A stretch of DNA of 10,352 nucleotides from Lachnoclostridium sp. UBA7097 (lineage in GTDB: Bacteria; Bacillota; Clostridia; Lachnospirales; Lachnospiraceae), in the NCBI GenBank assembly GCA_002499945.1, contig DKYP01000024.1:1-10352 (forward strand), given 5' to 3'. Below are positions 1 to 6,173 of this stretch, in pieces. The number at the start of each line of letters is the position of its first letter. The first letter of the stretch is position 1. The translations under genes were made by a program, and so were the position numbers. The notes below the pieces were generated by a model, which was given only the letters and a program-made list of their open reading frames with translations, made no database searches and had not been told where the DNA came from.

Positions 1-1
1 A

Positions 2-334
2 AAGCGAAAACCAAGTTTTATAGTTTTAGAAGATTTGAATGTAAGAGGTATGATGAAAAACAGGTATTTATCCAAAACAGTACAGCAGCAGGGGTTTTAT
101 GAATTTAGAAGGCAGACAGAGTACAAATCTGCATGGAATAATATTCCAGTAATTATAGCAGACAGATTTTTCCCAAGTTCTAAATTATGCAGTTGTTGCG
201 GAAGTATCAAAAAAGATTTGAAGTTATCAGACCGTATTTACAAATGTGAATGTGGGAATGTAATTGACAGGGATTACCAGGCTGCTTTAAACCTGAAAGC
301 TTATGGAGAAAATGTTTTAAAACCTGTACCATAA
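2..334 (+). CDS. tnpB: TnpB RNA-guided nuclease, C-terminal fragment (cut by window edge)
   Basis: Reading frame 2 is open from the window edge to the TAA at 332-334, giving 110 residues. The fragment begins with KRKPSFIVLEDLNV, which carries the RuvC-II glutamate (the E of LED, residue 10). It then has the TnpB zinc finger: CSCC at residues 63-66 and CEC at 82-84. The RuvC-III aspartate motif follows as DRDYQAALNL at 89-98. These are the expected order and spacing for the end of TnpB/OrfB, an RNA-guided DNA endonuclease that uses an RNA from the element's right end. All catalytic and zinc residues visible here are intact, so this end of the gene is not decayed. The first RuvC aspartate and the N-terminal part lie outside the window. 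Much of the fragment is also open from a TTG at 35, but that is internal and not a real start. A TnpB derivative domesticated by the host cannot be excluded. Confidence 0.9.
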   Translation, partial: KRKPSFIVLEDLNVRGMMKNRYLSKTVQQQGFYEFRRQTEYKSAWNNIPVIIADRFFPSSKLCSCCGSIKKDLKLSDRIYKCECGNVIDRDYQAALNLKAYGENVLKPVP

Positions 335-500
335 CATTTTTAAGTTAATACAGGTATGTACTGGTACGTTAGCCAGGAATTTACGCCTGTGGAGTGTACA
401 TGGAACTGCGAGTAGCCGGAATTTGACAAAAGCATACGCGTTGAAGCAGGAATGAAACATAAAAGTTTATAACTTTTTATAAGTTTTCAGTAACGGTAGT
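335..500 (+). ncRNA. candidate omega/re RNA region and IS right end
   Basis: This gene-free segment starts at the tnpB stop codon and is more structured and GC-richer than its surroundings. A nested hairpin pairs CAGG (351-354) with CCTG (386-389) around an inner CTGG (361-364)/CCAG (373-376) stem. A segment GAAGCAGGAATGAAAC at 442-457 and a perfect 7-bp hairpin at 461-477 follow. In the IS605 group, omega RNA overlaps the tnpB 3' end and the right end, and its guide is the flanking DNA just past the element. That layout fits here, and the guide would then be drawn from about the start of hicB. The family-level assignment is inference from position and structure. Neither the 5' nor the 3' limit of the RNA is fixed. 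Confidence 0.45.
461..477. repeat. 7-bp perfect inverted repeat near IS right end
   Basis: AAAAGTT (461-467) and AACTTTT (471-477) form a perfect inverted repeat around a 3-nt TAT loop. It could be the subterminal hairpin that IS200/IS605 transposases recognise at the right end. It could also be a weak AT-only terminator for the tnpB transcript, since one further T follows it. The sequence alone does not decide between these. Confidence 0.4.
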
Positions 501-504
501 GTAA

Positions 505-924
505 ATGAAGAATATATATCCTGTATTTTTTACAACAACAGATACCACCGTGTTGGTAGAAGTTCCTGACATGGAAATTTTAACAGAAGGCAAAGATATG
601 ATAAATGCAGTTGAAATGGCAAGGGATGCAATAGAATTGAAATGTGTGTCAATGGAAGATTGCGGAACAGAAATTCCATTACCTTCTGAAATTACTTCTT
701 TAGATATAAATAAAGGGACTTTTGCTAAAGAAGGAGTAACAGTTATATCTTTGGTAGATATTGATTCTGGAGATTATAGAAGAAAAATTGACACAAAGTC
801 TGTCAGAAAAAATGTCACCATTCCAAGCTGGCTGAATTATGAAGCTGAACAGGCTGGTATTAATGTTTCCAAGGTACTGCAAGACGCATTGATGAATGTG
901 CTTAATGTACAACGGAATTTTTAA
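505..924 (+). CDS. hicB: HicB-family antitoxin, apparently without a HicA partner
   Basis: This 139-residue protein has the two parts of long-form HicB antitoxins. The N-terminal domain (about 1-95) is the partial RNase-H-like fold, with the typical opening MKNIYPVFFT, a VEVPDMEILTEGKD stretch and the AVEMARDAIEL helix. The C-terminal ribbon-helix-helix DNA-binding domain is KNVTIPSWLNYEAEQAGINV at about 102-121, followed by the SKVLQDAL helix. HicB normally neutralises the HicA mRNA interferase and represses its own operon. No HicA-like ORF (about 60 residues) is present upstream, where the IS right end lies, or downstream to 1056. The gene therefore looks like an orphan antitoxin. The only Shine-Dalgarno-like sequence is a weak GGTAG at 495-499. 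The start is chosen because it gives the full family N-terminus. Family assignment is firm; whether it is functional is unknown. Confidence 0.85.
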   Translation: MKNIYPVFFTTTDTTVLVEVPDMEILTEGKDMINAVEMARDAIELKCVSMEDCGTEIPLPSEITSLDINKGTFAKEGVTVISLVDIDSGDYRRKIDTKSVRKNVTIPSWLNYEAEQAGINVSKVLQDALMNVLNVQRNF

Positions 925-1056
925 TACAGATGAATAGGCAGATTTATATACAGCCAGAAAATATCAGTAAGATTTAATAGTACAGGTGTTAAAAGAAGAT
1001 ATTGCACAAGCTTAATTTTTTATTATGCTGGCTTAAACAAATAAAACAAAAAGAAA

Positions 1057-1105
1057 AACCCGCCCTTGGCTATATTGATACTTTAAGTATAGCCAAGGGT
1101 GGGTT
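1057..1105 (-). terminator. strong hairpin terminator between convergent genes
   Basis: An 18-bp stem pairs 1057-1074 with 1088-1105 around a 13-nt loop, with a single G/T mismatch at 1062/1100. Read on the minus strand the stem is followed by TTTTTCTTTTTG, a good U-tract, so it is mainly the intrinsic terminator of the lipoprotein gene. On the plus strand only TTAAATTT follows, so it may also stop hicB transcription, but less efficiently. The stretch 925-1056 to its left holds no recognisable gene. Confidence 0.85.
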
Positions 1106-1165
1106 AAATTTCAAAAAATAAATATATCTTAATTTTGGCTTTATAAAGATAGACCTGTAATAAAA

Positions 1166-1879
1166 TTATAAATTATTAGCATTATAAATTAAAGGGTCTG
1201 ATAAATCATCTGGTGTAAATGTAGCTTTCATTGATACATTATCCCTGTCTTTCCAGCCATTATAAACAAATTCCATCTTTTTCCATTCCTCTGGCACTTT
1301 CCATACTATAAAACCACCTATCGTGCTGCCAGAAGGAACATGTGTAAAAATAGTTGGATAGGATTTAGGTTCATTTACAAGGAAGGTATTTTCTATAGCT
1401 TTTCCATCCACTTTTGCAGAAACATAATTATAATTAATATAATCCTCTTCACTTGCAGTATTTGTTATTGAAAGGAATAATACTAAAAATTTTTTTCCCT
1501 TTCCTGCCTTGTCTGTATAATTTTCACTTTCAAGTTTTTTATACTCTTTCAGTCCAAGTATTTTTACTGTCTTGCTATCGTCTGAATACTGCTGGTCCAG
1601 GCTAAGTATGGCTGTTTCTGTTTTAGTTTTTTTTGCCTTTCCTGGAGTCTGCTCTGGTTCTGGGGTCCCAGTATTTTCTGGAGATGTTGTTTTATCTGAT
1701 GGTGCATCTGTTTCTGGGGATTCTGTTGCATCATTGCTGTTACTGTTACCTTGTTCAATAGATGGATTACTGCCAGGCTCTGGACTTACACTGCTGTCTG
1801 GCGTTTCAGATTTGCCACAGCCAGGTATAGTTATACACAATAACATAACTAACAGAGTTAAATACACTTTTTTTAACAT
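1166..1879 (-). CDS. secreted lipoprotein with DUF4352-like domain
   Basis: This 237-residue protein starts with a lipoprotein signal peptide: MLKK, then a hydrophobic run and a lipobox ending I-P-G-C, with C21 as the predicted lipidated cysteine. Residues 22-85 are a low-complexity, Ser/Pro/Glu/Thr-rich spacer of the kind that lifts domains off the membrane through the wall. The rest (about 90-222) resembles DUF4352, an immunoglobulin-like extracellular domain. It has a hydrophobic strand KKFLVLFLSITNTASEEDYI near 129-148, a SAKVDGK turn and GGFIVWKVPEEWKKMEFVYN near 188-207. The function of these lipoproteins is not established. The start is supported by AAAGGAAG about 8 nt upstream. It lies downstream of the large surface-protein gene but is separated from it by a terminator, so it may have its own promoter. 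I found no convincing one. Confidence 0.85.
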   Translation of the reverse strand: MLKKVYLTLLVMLLCITIPGCGKSETPDSSVSPEPGSNPSIEQGNSNSNDATESPETDAPSDKTTSPENTGTPEPEQTPGKAKKTKTETAILSLDQQYSDDSKTVKILGLKEYKKLESENYTDKAGKGKKFLVLFLSITNTASEEDYINYNYVSAKVDGKAIENTFLVNEPKSYPTIFTHVPSGSTIGGFIVWKVPEEWKKMEFVYNGWKDRDNVSMKATFTPDDLSDPLIYNANNL

Positions 1880-1934
1880 AATAGACTTCCTTTCTGGTTT
1901 TTAGTAATACCTATATTATTTATTAAAATTGAAA

Positions 1935-1969
1935 AAATAATCCCTCCCCACAAGGAGGAAGGATTATTT
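1935..1969 (-). terminator. intrinsic terminator after the large surface-protein gene
   Basis: AAATAATCC (1935-1943) pairs with GGATTATTT (1961-1969). An inner CCTCC/GGAGG pairing (1943-1947 with 1954-1958) is possible with a small internal bulge. On the minus strand the stem runs into ATTATTTTTTCAATTTT, a U-rich tail. It sits 49 nt past the stop codon of the 1197-residue protein and most likely ends that transcript, separating it from the lipoprotein gene. Confidence 0.8.
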
Positions 1970-2017
1970 ATTTTGGTATAATTAAAACCAATTTGTTTTA
2001 TATCTATTGAATATAAT

Positions 2018-5000
2018 TTATCTGTTATAACCTAACCATTTAGTACGGAGTTCATATTCAGTTGACTGTGCCATACCACGATTTGATTCAATGTATGCAG
2101 CCTTATCGCCACCTACTGTTATTTTAGCCTTAGCTGTTATACCACTATTTGCAACATTAGCTGTCAGAGTATATACATCACCACGTTCAGCTCCTGTAAT
2201 CTTTGAAGTGTCATAACCATTATTGCTTATTGTATAGTTATCTTCCAGACGGCCATTAATAAGGTCTTCTGTATAACCAGTTACAGTATAAAGTACTTTA
2301 CGAGAATCATTTGTCTGGCCATACTGGTCAAATACATCTGCTTTTATTTCGCCATTATTAATGCCAGCCATACGCGGTCTCCTTACTTTGTCTGCTAATA
2401 CAATCTTTCTAGGTTCTGGATTTTCATCAGAAATTGTAATATACTTATCTACTACAGCACCTTCATTATAGTAATACTTACCATCCTTACTTGCAGCTTC
2501 TGTCTTGCCTAAAACATCATCTACATTATAATATTTTTCAGGGTCAGAGCCAATAAAGAACTGTAATTTAAGATTTGTATCTTTTCTTTCATACCTTGCT
2601 GTGTTTACATTGTATAAATCCTGCCATCTGATATATCCTTCATTTATGTTACTAATTTCAGCAACATAAGGAAACTCAGGAGTACTACCAATATTATCAT
2701 GACTGCCATCATCAGCAGATATAGCTAAGCTTGAGCCACTTACAATATTCCTGCGGTTATCAGTAGTTGTTTTACCCCAAGGGCCATCATCTGTTGACCT
2801 TACATACATAAATGGAACACTAAGTGTAAGACCTTTATATTTAGATTCTACTTTTACCTTATTTGCAATATTGCCAAGACCACCTGGCATCCATGTATCA
2901 GTAACTTTATCTGTCTTAATATTCAAATCATATGCTTTGCCATCTATTGTAGCACTTCCTGTTACAGGTACAGCTGCCCCCATATTACTAATAGCTTCAT
3001 CTCCCTTACCTATATCCTGGCTGTAAGAAGCGTTAGGGTACTGTGAATAATATGTTGTTATACCAAGCTTATCCTTAACAGTTTTAATCTGGAAATCGGA
3101 AACATCACTAATAGGAACAATTGTATAAGTTTCTGTCCTTGCTTTTCCTATATCATTAAACCTGCTATTGCCTGTTTTCTCACTTTCTACAAGAGAGTAT
3201 CTTACTGTAGCTTGTGCAACTTTATCTATAAGCTTTGTTGTAAAGTCTCCATCTTTATCTGTTTCAGCAAATTTAGTATTGTGACGTATTGTTAAACCAT
3301 TCTTATCTAAGTCTATTACATCAGCATTTACAGTTGAAGAAGAAGTTGTACCAGTAGTACCACCAAAATTATTACCTATTTCATCTTTAGCTGTATCAGA
3401 GCTGCCAGTACCAGTACTGCTGCCACTGCCGCCACTTGTAGCTGTAAGACCGCCAAATACTGGATGTGTACCAGATAATTTCTTAACACGTATACTATAA
3501 CTATAGCCTCTGATATTTCCATCTTCTGCTGCGTCCCAGAATTTTTGTGCTCTCCATTGTGTGCCATAAACACACTCATCTAACTGCTTGCCATACTGGT
3601 CAGTATAAACTATATCATTTGCAATATTAACATTCTGGCTACGTAATCCTGCAATAACTGTATCATTGCCATCTATACCAAACCTTACATCTACTATTGA
3701 TGCAGGACGTCTCATATCAGATACTGCAAGTGTTGTTGTATTAGAAGTTGCACCATCACCTGTAACTACTGCTGTTAAAGATATAGTACGGTCAACATTA
3801 TCATTAATAATAATGCCATTATTAATTGTTTCATCATATGGATTGAAATAATCAGCTGTCCTGTTACCATTGGCATCAAGTTTAAACCTGTACTTATCTG
3901 CATCTTTCCATGTAAGTAAAGCTTCCCCGGCATCGCCTTCAGTAAGCCTGAGTGTACCTTCTGATGCTGTAAAACTAAGTACATTAGAAGAACGTGCAAT
4001 TGTCTTGTAGTCTGTTATAACATTGCCATCCATATCTGTTGCTGTAAATGGAAGCCCTGCAACATCACCATCAGCAACAACTTCAGCTGGTGTTTCTATC
4101 TTAAAGCTCTTAAGACGCTTTGTTGTACCGATTGTAAATTCTTTTTCATTCTTATTGCCTGTTCTTGTTGACATAGCCATAAGCTTTACGCTTGTTCCTT
4201 TGTCAATGTACATACCTGGCTCAACAGTTACAGAAGAATACTCTGTTACACCATCTGTATATATCTCGCCATCTGAGAAATCATTCATAACATATGTTGG
4301 TTCAGCAGAAACAAATGTAAGTTTTGCTCCTTCTGTTTCAGAAGCTAAGTTATCTTTTGCTGGTTCCAGTAAATCACCATTCTGGTCATATGCCTGGTAT
4401 AAAAGTGCATATGTACCCTTAGGGAAATCGGCTGGTACATCTTTAAGTATATCTTTTGCTTCAAGTTTCCTGCCCTGTGCAGACCTCTTTACAAAACCTA
4501 TATAATCAACTTTATCTATAGCCTGGATTGTACCAACAGTAAGTTCTTTAGTACCTGTTACTGTTGTGCCATCCTTTATACATACACCTGTAACATGAAG
4601 TTTTGTGCCATATGTGAAAATTTCCTTATCATTCTTTCTATGTGCAACAACAAGACCTAATCTCTTGTTATCTCTCTTTGCATCACATGAAGTTATGCTC
4701 CAGTTAATTGTTGTCCTTTCCCTGATACTTTCACCATACTGGTTTTTAACATCATAATAGATATAAGCTTCATCATTGCTTCTGCCTTCATCTTTTGATG
4801 CGCTGCTTGTACCAGTAAGTACAGGCTGGTCTTTTATTTCAACACTATTTACCTTTTCAGCCTCAACATCAGCTTCTTTAGTTACTGCTGCGCCATCAGC
4901 GCCATTTATTGATACAGTATATTTACCCTGTGGAAGGATACTGTCTGATACAAATGTAGCAATTTTATTTTCTGCATCCCAGCTTTCAACTTTACCAGGA

Positions 5001-5611
5001 ACTGCAGAGTTACCCCTCTTAAATGTAAGGCTTGCTTTTGATGCTTCTGGAACTGCCCCGTCAAATTCAACCTGGAGTTTCTTAGCCCCTACTGCCTTAA
5101 ATTCCTTAATAGTTCCAACTGTCACAGGTGAATCTGTAGGTGCTGTTGTTGGAGCATCTGTTGGAGCTGTTGTTGGCTCTTGTGTTGGAGCTGTTGTTGG
5201 CTCCTGTGTTGGAGCTGTTGTTGGCTCTTGTGTTGGAGCCTGTGTAGGTGCTGTTGTAGGTTTTGCTGGAGTAGCTTTCTTCTTTACTGTAATCTTGCAT
5301 TTATATTTCTTTTTCTTGTAAGTTGCAGTAATTGTTGCTGTACCTTTTTTCTTAGCTTTTACATTACCATACTTAGTAACTGTGGCAATAGCCTTTTTAC
5401 TAGAAGTAAATTTTACCTTTGTTGCTTTTACCTTCTTCTTGCCTTCTTTTAATGTAAGCTTTAAAGTTTTGCCAACTGTAAGTGTCTTCTTTGTTGTATT
5501 GAGTTTCACTTTTTTAGTTGCTGCTGCTGCAGTTGTAGGTATGTTCACGCTTGTCATTGTGACAGCTAATGTTAATACCGCTGCGGCAACTTTAGTTGCA
5601 TTTCTTCTCAT
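2018..5611 (-). CDS. large secreted surface protein: Lys-rich Big_2 domain, Thr/Pro linker, S-layer-like body
   Basis: A 1197-residue exported protein. Residues 1-31 are a Sec signal peptide (MRRNATK, a hydrophobic core, then an Ala-rich cleavage region near 28-32). Residues about 33-112 form a bacterial Ig-like group 2 (Big_2) domain that is extremely basic, with about 30 lysines in 80 residues and a single visible glutamate. Residues about 113-162 are a Pro/Thr/Ala/Gln/Glu linker built on an EPTTAPTQ repeat. The body starts at about 166 with TIKEFKAVGAKKLQVEFDGA, which resembles the Ig-like repeats of Gram-positive S-layer proteins. DQYG-type motifs recur at about residues 290 (NQYG), 408 (DQNG), 670 and 1094. 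A Gly/Ser/Thr-rich spacer lies near 720-765. No LPXTG, SLH, CWB2 or C-terminal membrane segment is visible. The basic domain may bind wall polyanions, which is inference. Start: AAGGAGG at 5620-5626, 8 nt from the ATG. The exact role (S-layer, adhesin or fibre) is not identifiable. Confidence 0.85.
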   Translation of the reverse strand: MRRNATKVAAAVLTLAVTMTSVNIPTTAAAATKKVKLNTTKKTLTVGKTLKLTLKEGKKKVKATKVKFTSSKKAIATVTKYGNVKAKKKGTATITATYKKKKYKCKITVKKKATPAKPTTAPTQAPTQEPTTAPTQEPTTAPTQEPTTAPTDAPTTAPTDSPVTVGTIKEFKAVGAKKLQVEFDGAVPEASKASLTFKRGNSAVPGKVESWDAENKIATFVSDSILPQGKYTVSINGADGAAVTKEADVEAEKVNSVEIKDQPVLTGTSSASKDEGRSNDEAYIYYDVKNQYGESIRERTTINWSITSCDAKRDNKRLGLVVAHRKNDKEIFTYGTKLHVTGVCIKDGTTVTGTKELTVGTIQAIDKVDYIGFVKRSAQGRKLEAKDILKDVPADFPKGTYALLYQAYDQNGDLLEPAKDNLASETEGAKLTFVSAEPTYVMNDFSDGEIYTDGVTEYSSVTVEPGMYIDKGTSVKLMAMSTRTGNKNEKEFTIGTTKRLKSFKIETPAEVVADGDVAGLPFTATDMDGNVITDYKTIARSSNVLSFTASEGTLRLTEGDAGEALLTWKDADKYRFKLDANGNRTADYFNPYDETINNGIIINDNVDRTISLTAVVTGDGATSNTTTLAVSDMRRPASIVDVRFGIDGNDTVIAGLRSQNVNIANDIVYTDQYGKQLDECVYGTQWRAQKFWDAAEDGNIRGYSYSIRVKKLSGTHPVFGGLTATSGGSGSSTGTGSSDTAKDEIGNNFGGTTGTTSSSTVNADVIDLDKNGLTIRHNTKFAETDKDGDFTTKLIDKVAQATVRYSLVESEKTGNSRFNDIGKARTETYTIVPISDVSDFQIKTVKDKLGITTYYSQYPNASYSQDIGKGDEAISNMGAAVPVTGSATIDGKAYDLNIKTDKVTDTWMPGGLGNIANKVKVESKYKGLTLSVPFMYVRSTDDGPWGKTTTDNRRNIVSGSSLAISADDGSHDNIGSTPEFPYVAEISNINEGYIRWQDLYNVNTARYERKDTNLKLQFFIGSDPEKYYNVDDVLGKTEAASKDGKYYYNEGAVVDKYITISDENPEPRKIVLADKVRRPRMAGINNGEIKADVFDQYGQTNDSRKVLYTVTGYTEDLINGRLEDNYTISNNGYDTSKITGAERGDVYTLTANVANSGITAKAKITVGGDKAAYIESNRGMAQSTEYELRTKWLGYNR
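5163..5234. repeat. 24-bp tandem repeat (3 copies) in the linker of the surface protein
   Basis: Three contiguous 24-bp units lie at 5163-5186, 5187-5210 and 5211-5234. They differ only by one T/C change in the middle unit. They encode EPTTAPTQ-type octapeptides in the Pro/Thr linker. Partly matching copies extend on both sides, to about 5139 and 5265. Because 24 is a multiple of three, gain or loss of a unit would change linker length without breaking the frame. Confidence 0.85.
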
Positions 5612-5619
5612 TTAATATG

Positions 5620-5626
5620 CCTCCTT
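5620..5626 (-). promoter_or_regulatory. consensus Shine-Dalgarno of the surface-protein gene
   Basis: On the minus strand AAGGAGG lies 8 nt before the ATG at 5611. This is a full anti-16S match at near-ideal spacing, and it fixes the start of the surface protein. Together with the promoter just upstream it suggests high expression. Confidence 0.85.
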
Positions 5627-5642
5627 ATATTTTTATTCTACA

Positions 5643-5702
5643 ATCATACATCAGATGTTGTATTTTGTCAATCCTGAATTTTTACATTTTTCACACTTTT
5701 TT
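5643..5702 (-). promoter_or_regulatory. near-perfect sigma-A promoter with UP-like A-tracts
   Basis: On the minus strand the -35 box is TTGACA (5671-5666), followed by a 17-bp spacer and the -10 box TATGAT (5648-5643). That is 11 of 12 consensus bases at optimal spacing. Upstream of the -35 there are three A-tracts on the minus strand (5702-5697, 5691-5687, 5683-5679) at roughly helical spacing, as in an UP element. Transcription would start near 5636, leaving a leader of about 25 nt that contains the Shine-Dalgarno sequence. It drives the large surface-protein gene. Confidence 0.85.
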
Positions 5703-5986
5703 GTATTGCCGCGCTTCCATCCCCCTGCCGGCAAAAAAGATGAGCAAAACCACTTAATACAGCAGCCTCACTCATCCTTTCCTAAAAATACAAAAAACCA
5801 ATTGAGAAAAAATGTAAATACTAACAAAAGTGTATCCTTGATATAGGATAATCTCCCATCTATTGTATTCAAGAATCATACCACACCTTTAGTATTTAGT
5901 CAACCATTTTTTTGCCATCTGGACAAGATTGCTGTTCCTGATGTTTAAAAAGTGGTTTGGATGAGCTACAAGTATTTTATATAATT
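5703..5986. other. gene-free part of the intergenic region upstream of the surface-protein promoter
   Basis: I see no convincing gene here. The stretch holds a 6-bp TTGCCG/CGGCAA inverted repeat (5706-5711 with 5729-5734, 17-nt loop) and a 6-bp TATCCT/AGGATA inverted repeat (5833-5838 with 5845-5850). It also holds a 35-codon minus-strand ORF at 5668-5775, preceded by AGGAAAGG but with no recognisable protein family. Together with the neighbouring array and terminator, it makes up an unusually long 562-bp gap between two genes of the same orientation. Confidence 0.5.
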
Positions 5987-6074
5987 TTTGTTTGTCATTT
6001 CAATGTCACAAAATTTTATTTTTCATGTCAGATTCGTACAAATTTCATGTCAGAAATATTTAATTTTCATGTCA
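5987..6074. repeat. four-copy array of TTTCATGTCA motifs with exact 22-bp period
   Basis: The motif copies end at 6008, 6030, 6052 and 6074, so each is exactly 22 bp from the next. The last three contain an identical TTTCATGTCA (6021-6030, 6043-6052, 6065-6074). The first is a variant, TTTCAATGTCA (5998-6008). The 12 bp between conserved cores differ in sequence, so this is not a plain tandem duplication. A period of about two helical turns puts all four on the same DNA face, as expected for an operator array bound cooperatively. It lies about 330-430 bp upstream of the surface-protein promoter and just past the end of the neighbouring operon. No regulator can be named from the motif. Confidence 0.75.
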
Positions 6075-6099
6075 AACTTGCCTAAAGGGCATAAAACAA

Positions 6100-6122
6100 G
6101 GGCAAAACCGTTGGTTCTGCCC
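6100..6122 (-). terminator. intrinsic terminator of the FtsA-like/walJ/ACT/UPF0210 operon
   Basis: GGGCAAAACC (6100-6109) pairs with GGTTCTGCCC (6113-6122) around a 3-nt loop with one A/C mismatch at 6105/6117. On the minus strand the hairpin is followed by TTGTTTTAT. It lies about 50 nt beyond the stop codon of the UPF0210 gene, the last gene of the operon. Confidence 0.75.
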
Positions 6123-6173
6123 CGCTTTTCTGGAATTATGATGTGCAATTTTTATAATGTATTCCTGTCCCTG

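Larger units (their letters stand above)
1..500 (+). mobile_element. IS200/IS605-family element, right part only
   Basis: The left edge of the window lies inside a TnpB-encoding transposon. What is visible is the tnpB 3' end followed by a non-coding, hairpin-rich tail, which is the usual layout of the right end of IS200/IS605/IS607-group elements. Such elements have no terminal inverted repeats and make no target duplication, so the exact right boundary cannot be read from one copy. I place it between about 445 (after the GAAGCAGGAAT-like segment at 442-453) and about 500, just before the hicB start codon. Whether a tnpA transposase gene exists lies outside the window, so this could be a TnpB-only element. 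Confidence 0.6.

Noticed and set aside
930..977. A 15-codon frame after hicB, considered as a hicA remnant
   Set aside because: The peptide (MNRQIYIQPENISKI) has no resemblance to HicA, which is about 60 residues with a conserved catalytic His in a dsRBD-like fold.
4023..5615. Plus-strand open frames opposite the surface-protein gene, some with hydrophobic or Cys/Trp-rich translations
   Set aside because: They mirror the repetitive Lys/Thr/Pro-coding DNA of the minus-strand gene. None has a ribosome binding site or family resemblance.
5706..5734. Hairpin TTGCCG/CGGCAA, considered as a terminator or riboswitch
   Set aside because: The stem is only 6 bp with a 17-nt loop, has no U-tract on either strand, and lies upstream of the -35 box, so it would not be in the surface-protein mRNA.
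5833..5878. A second minus-strand promoter (TTGAAT ... TATCCT)
   Set aside because: Each box matches only four of six consensus positions and nothing downstream needs it, given the much better promoter at 5643-5671.
5987..6074. CRISPR array or CRISPR remnant
   Set aside because: The conserved part is only about 10 bp with 12-bp intervals, far below CRISPR repeat and spacer lengths, and no cas gene is present.
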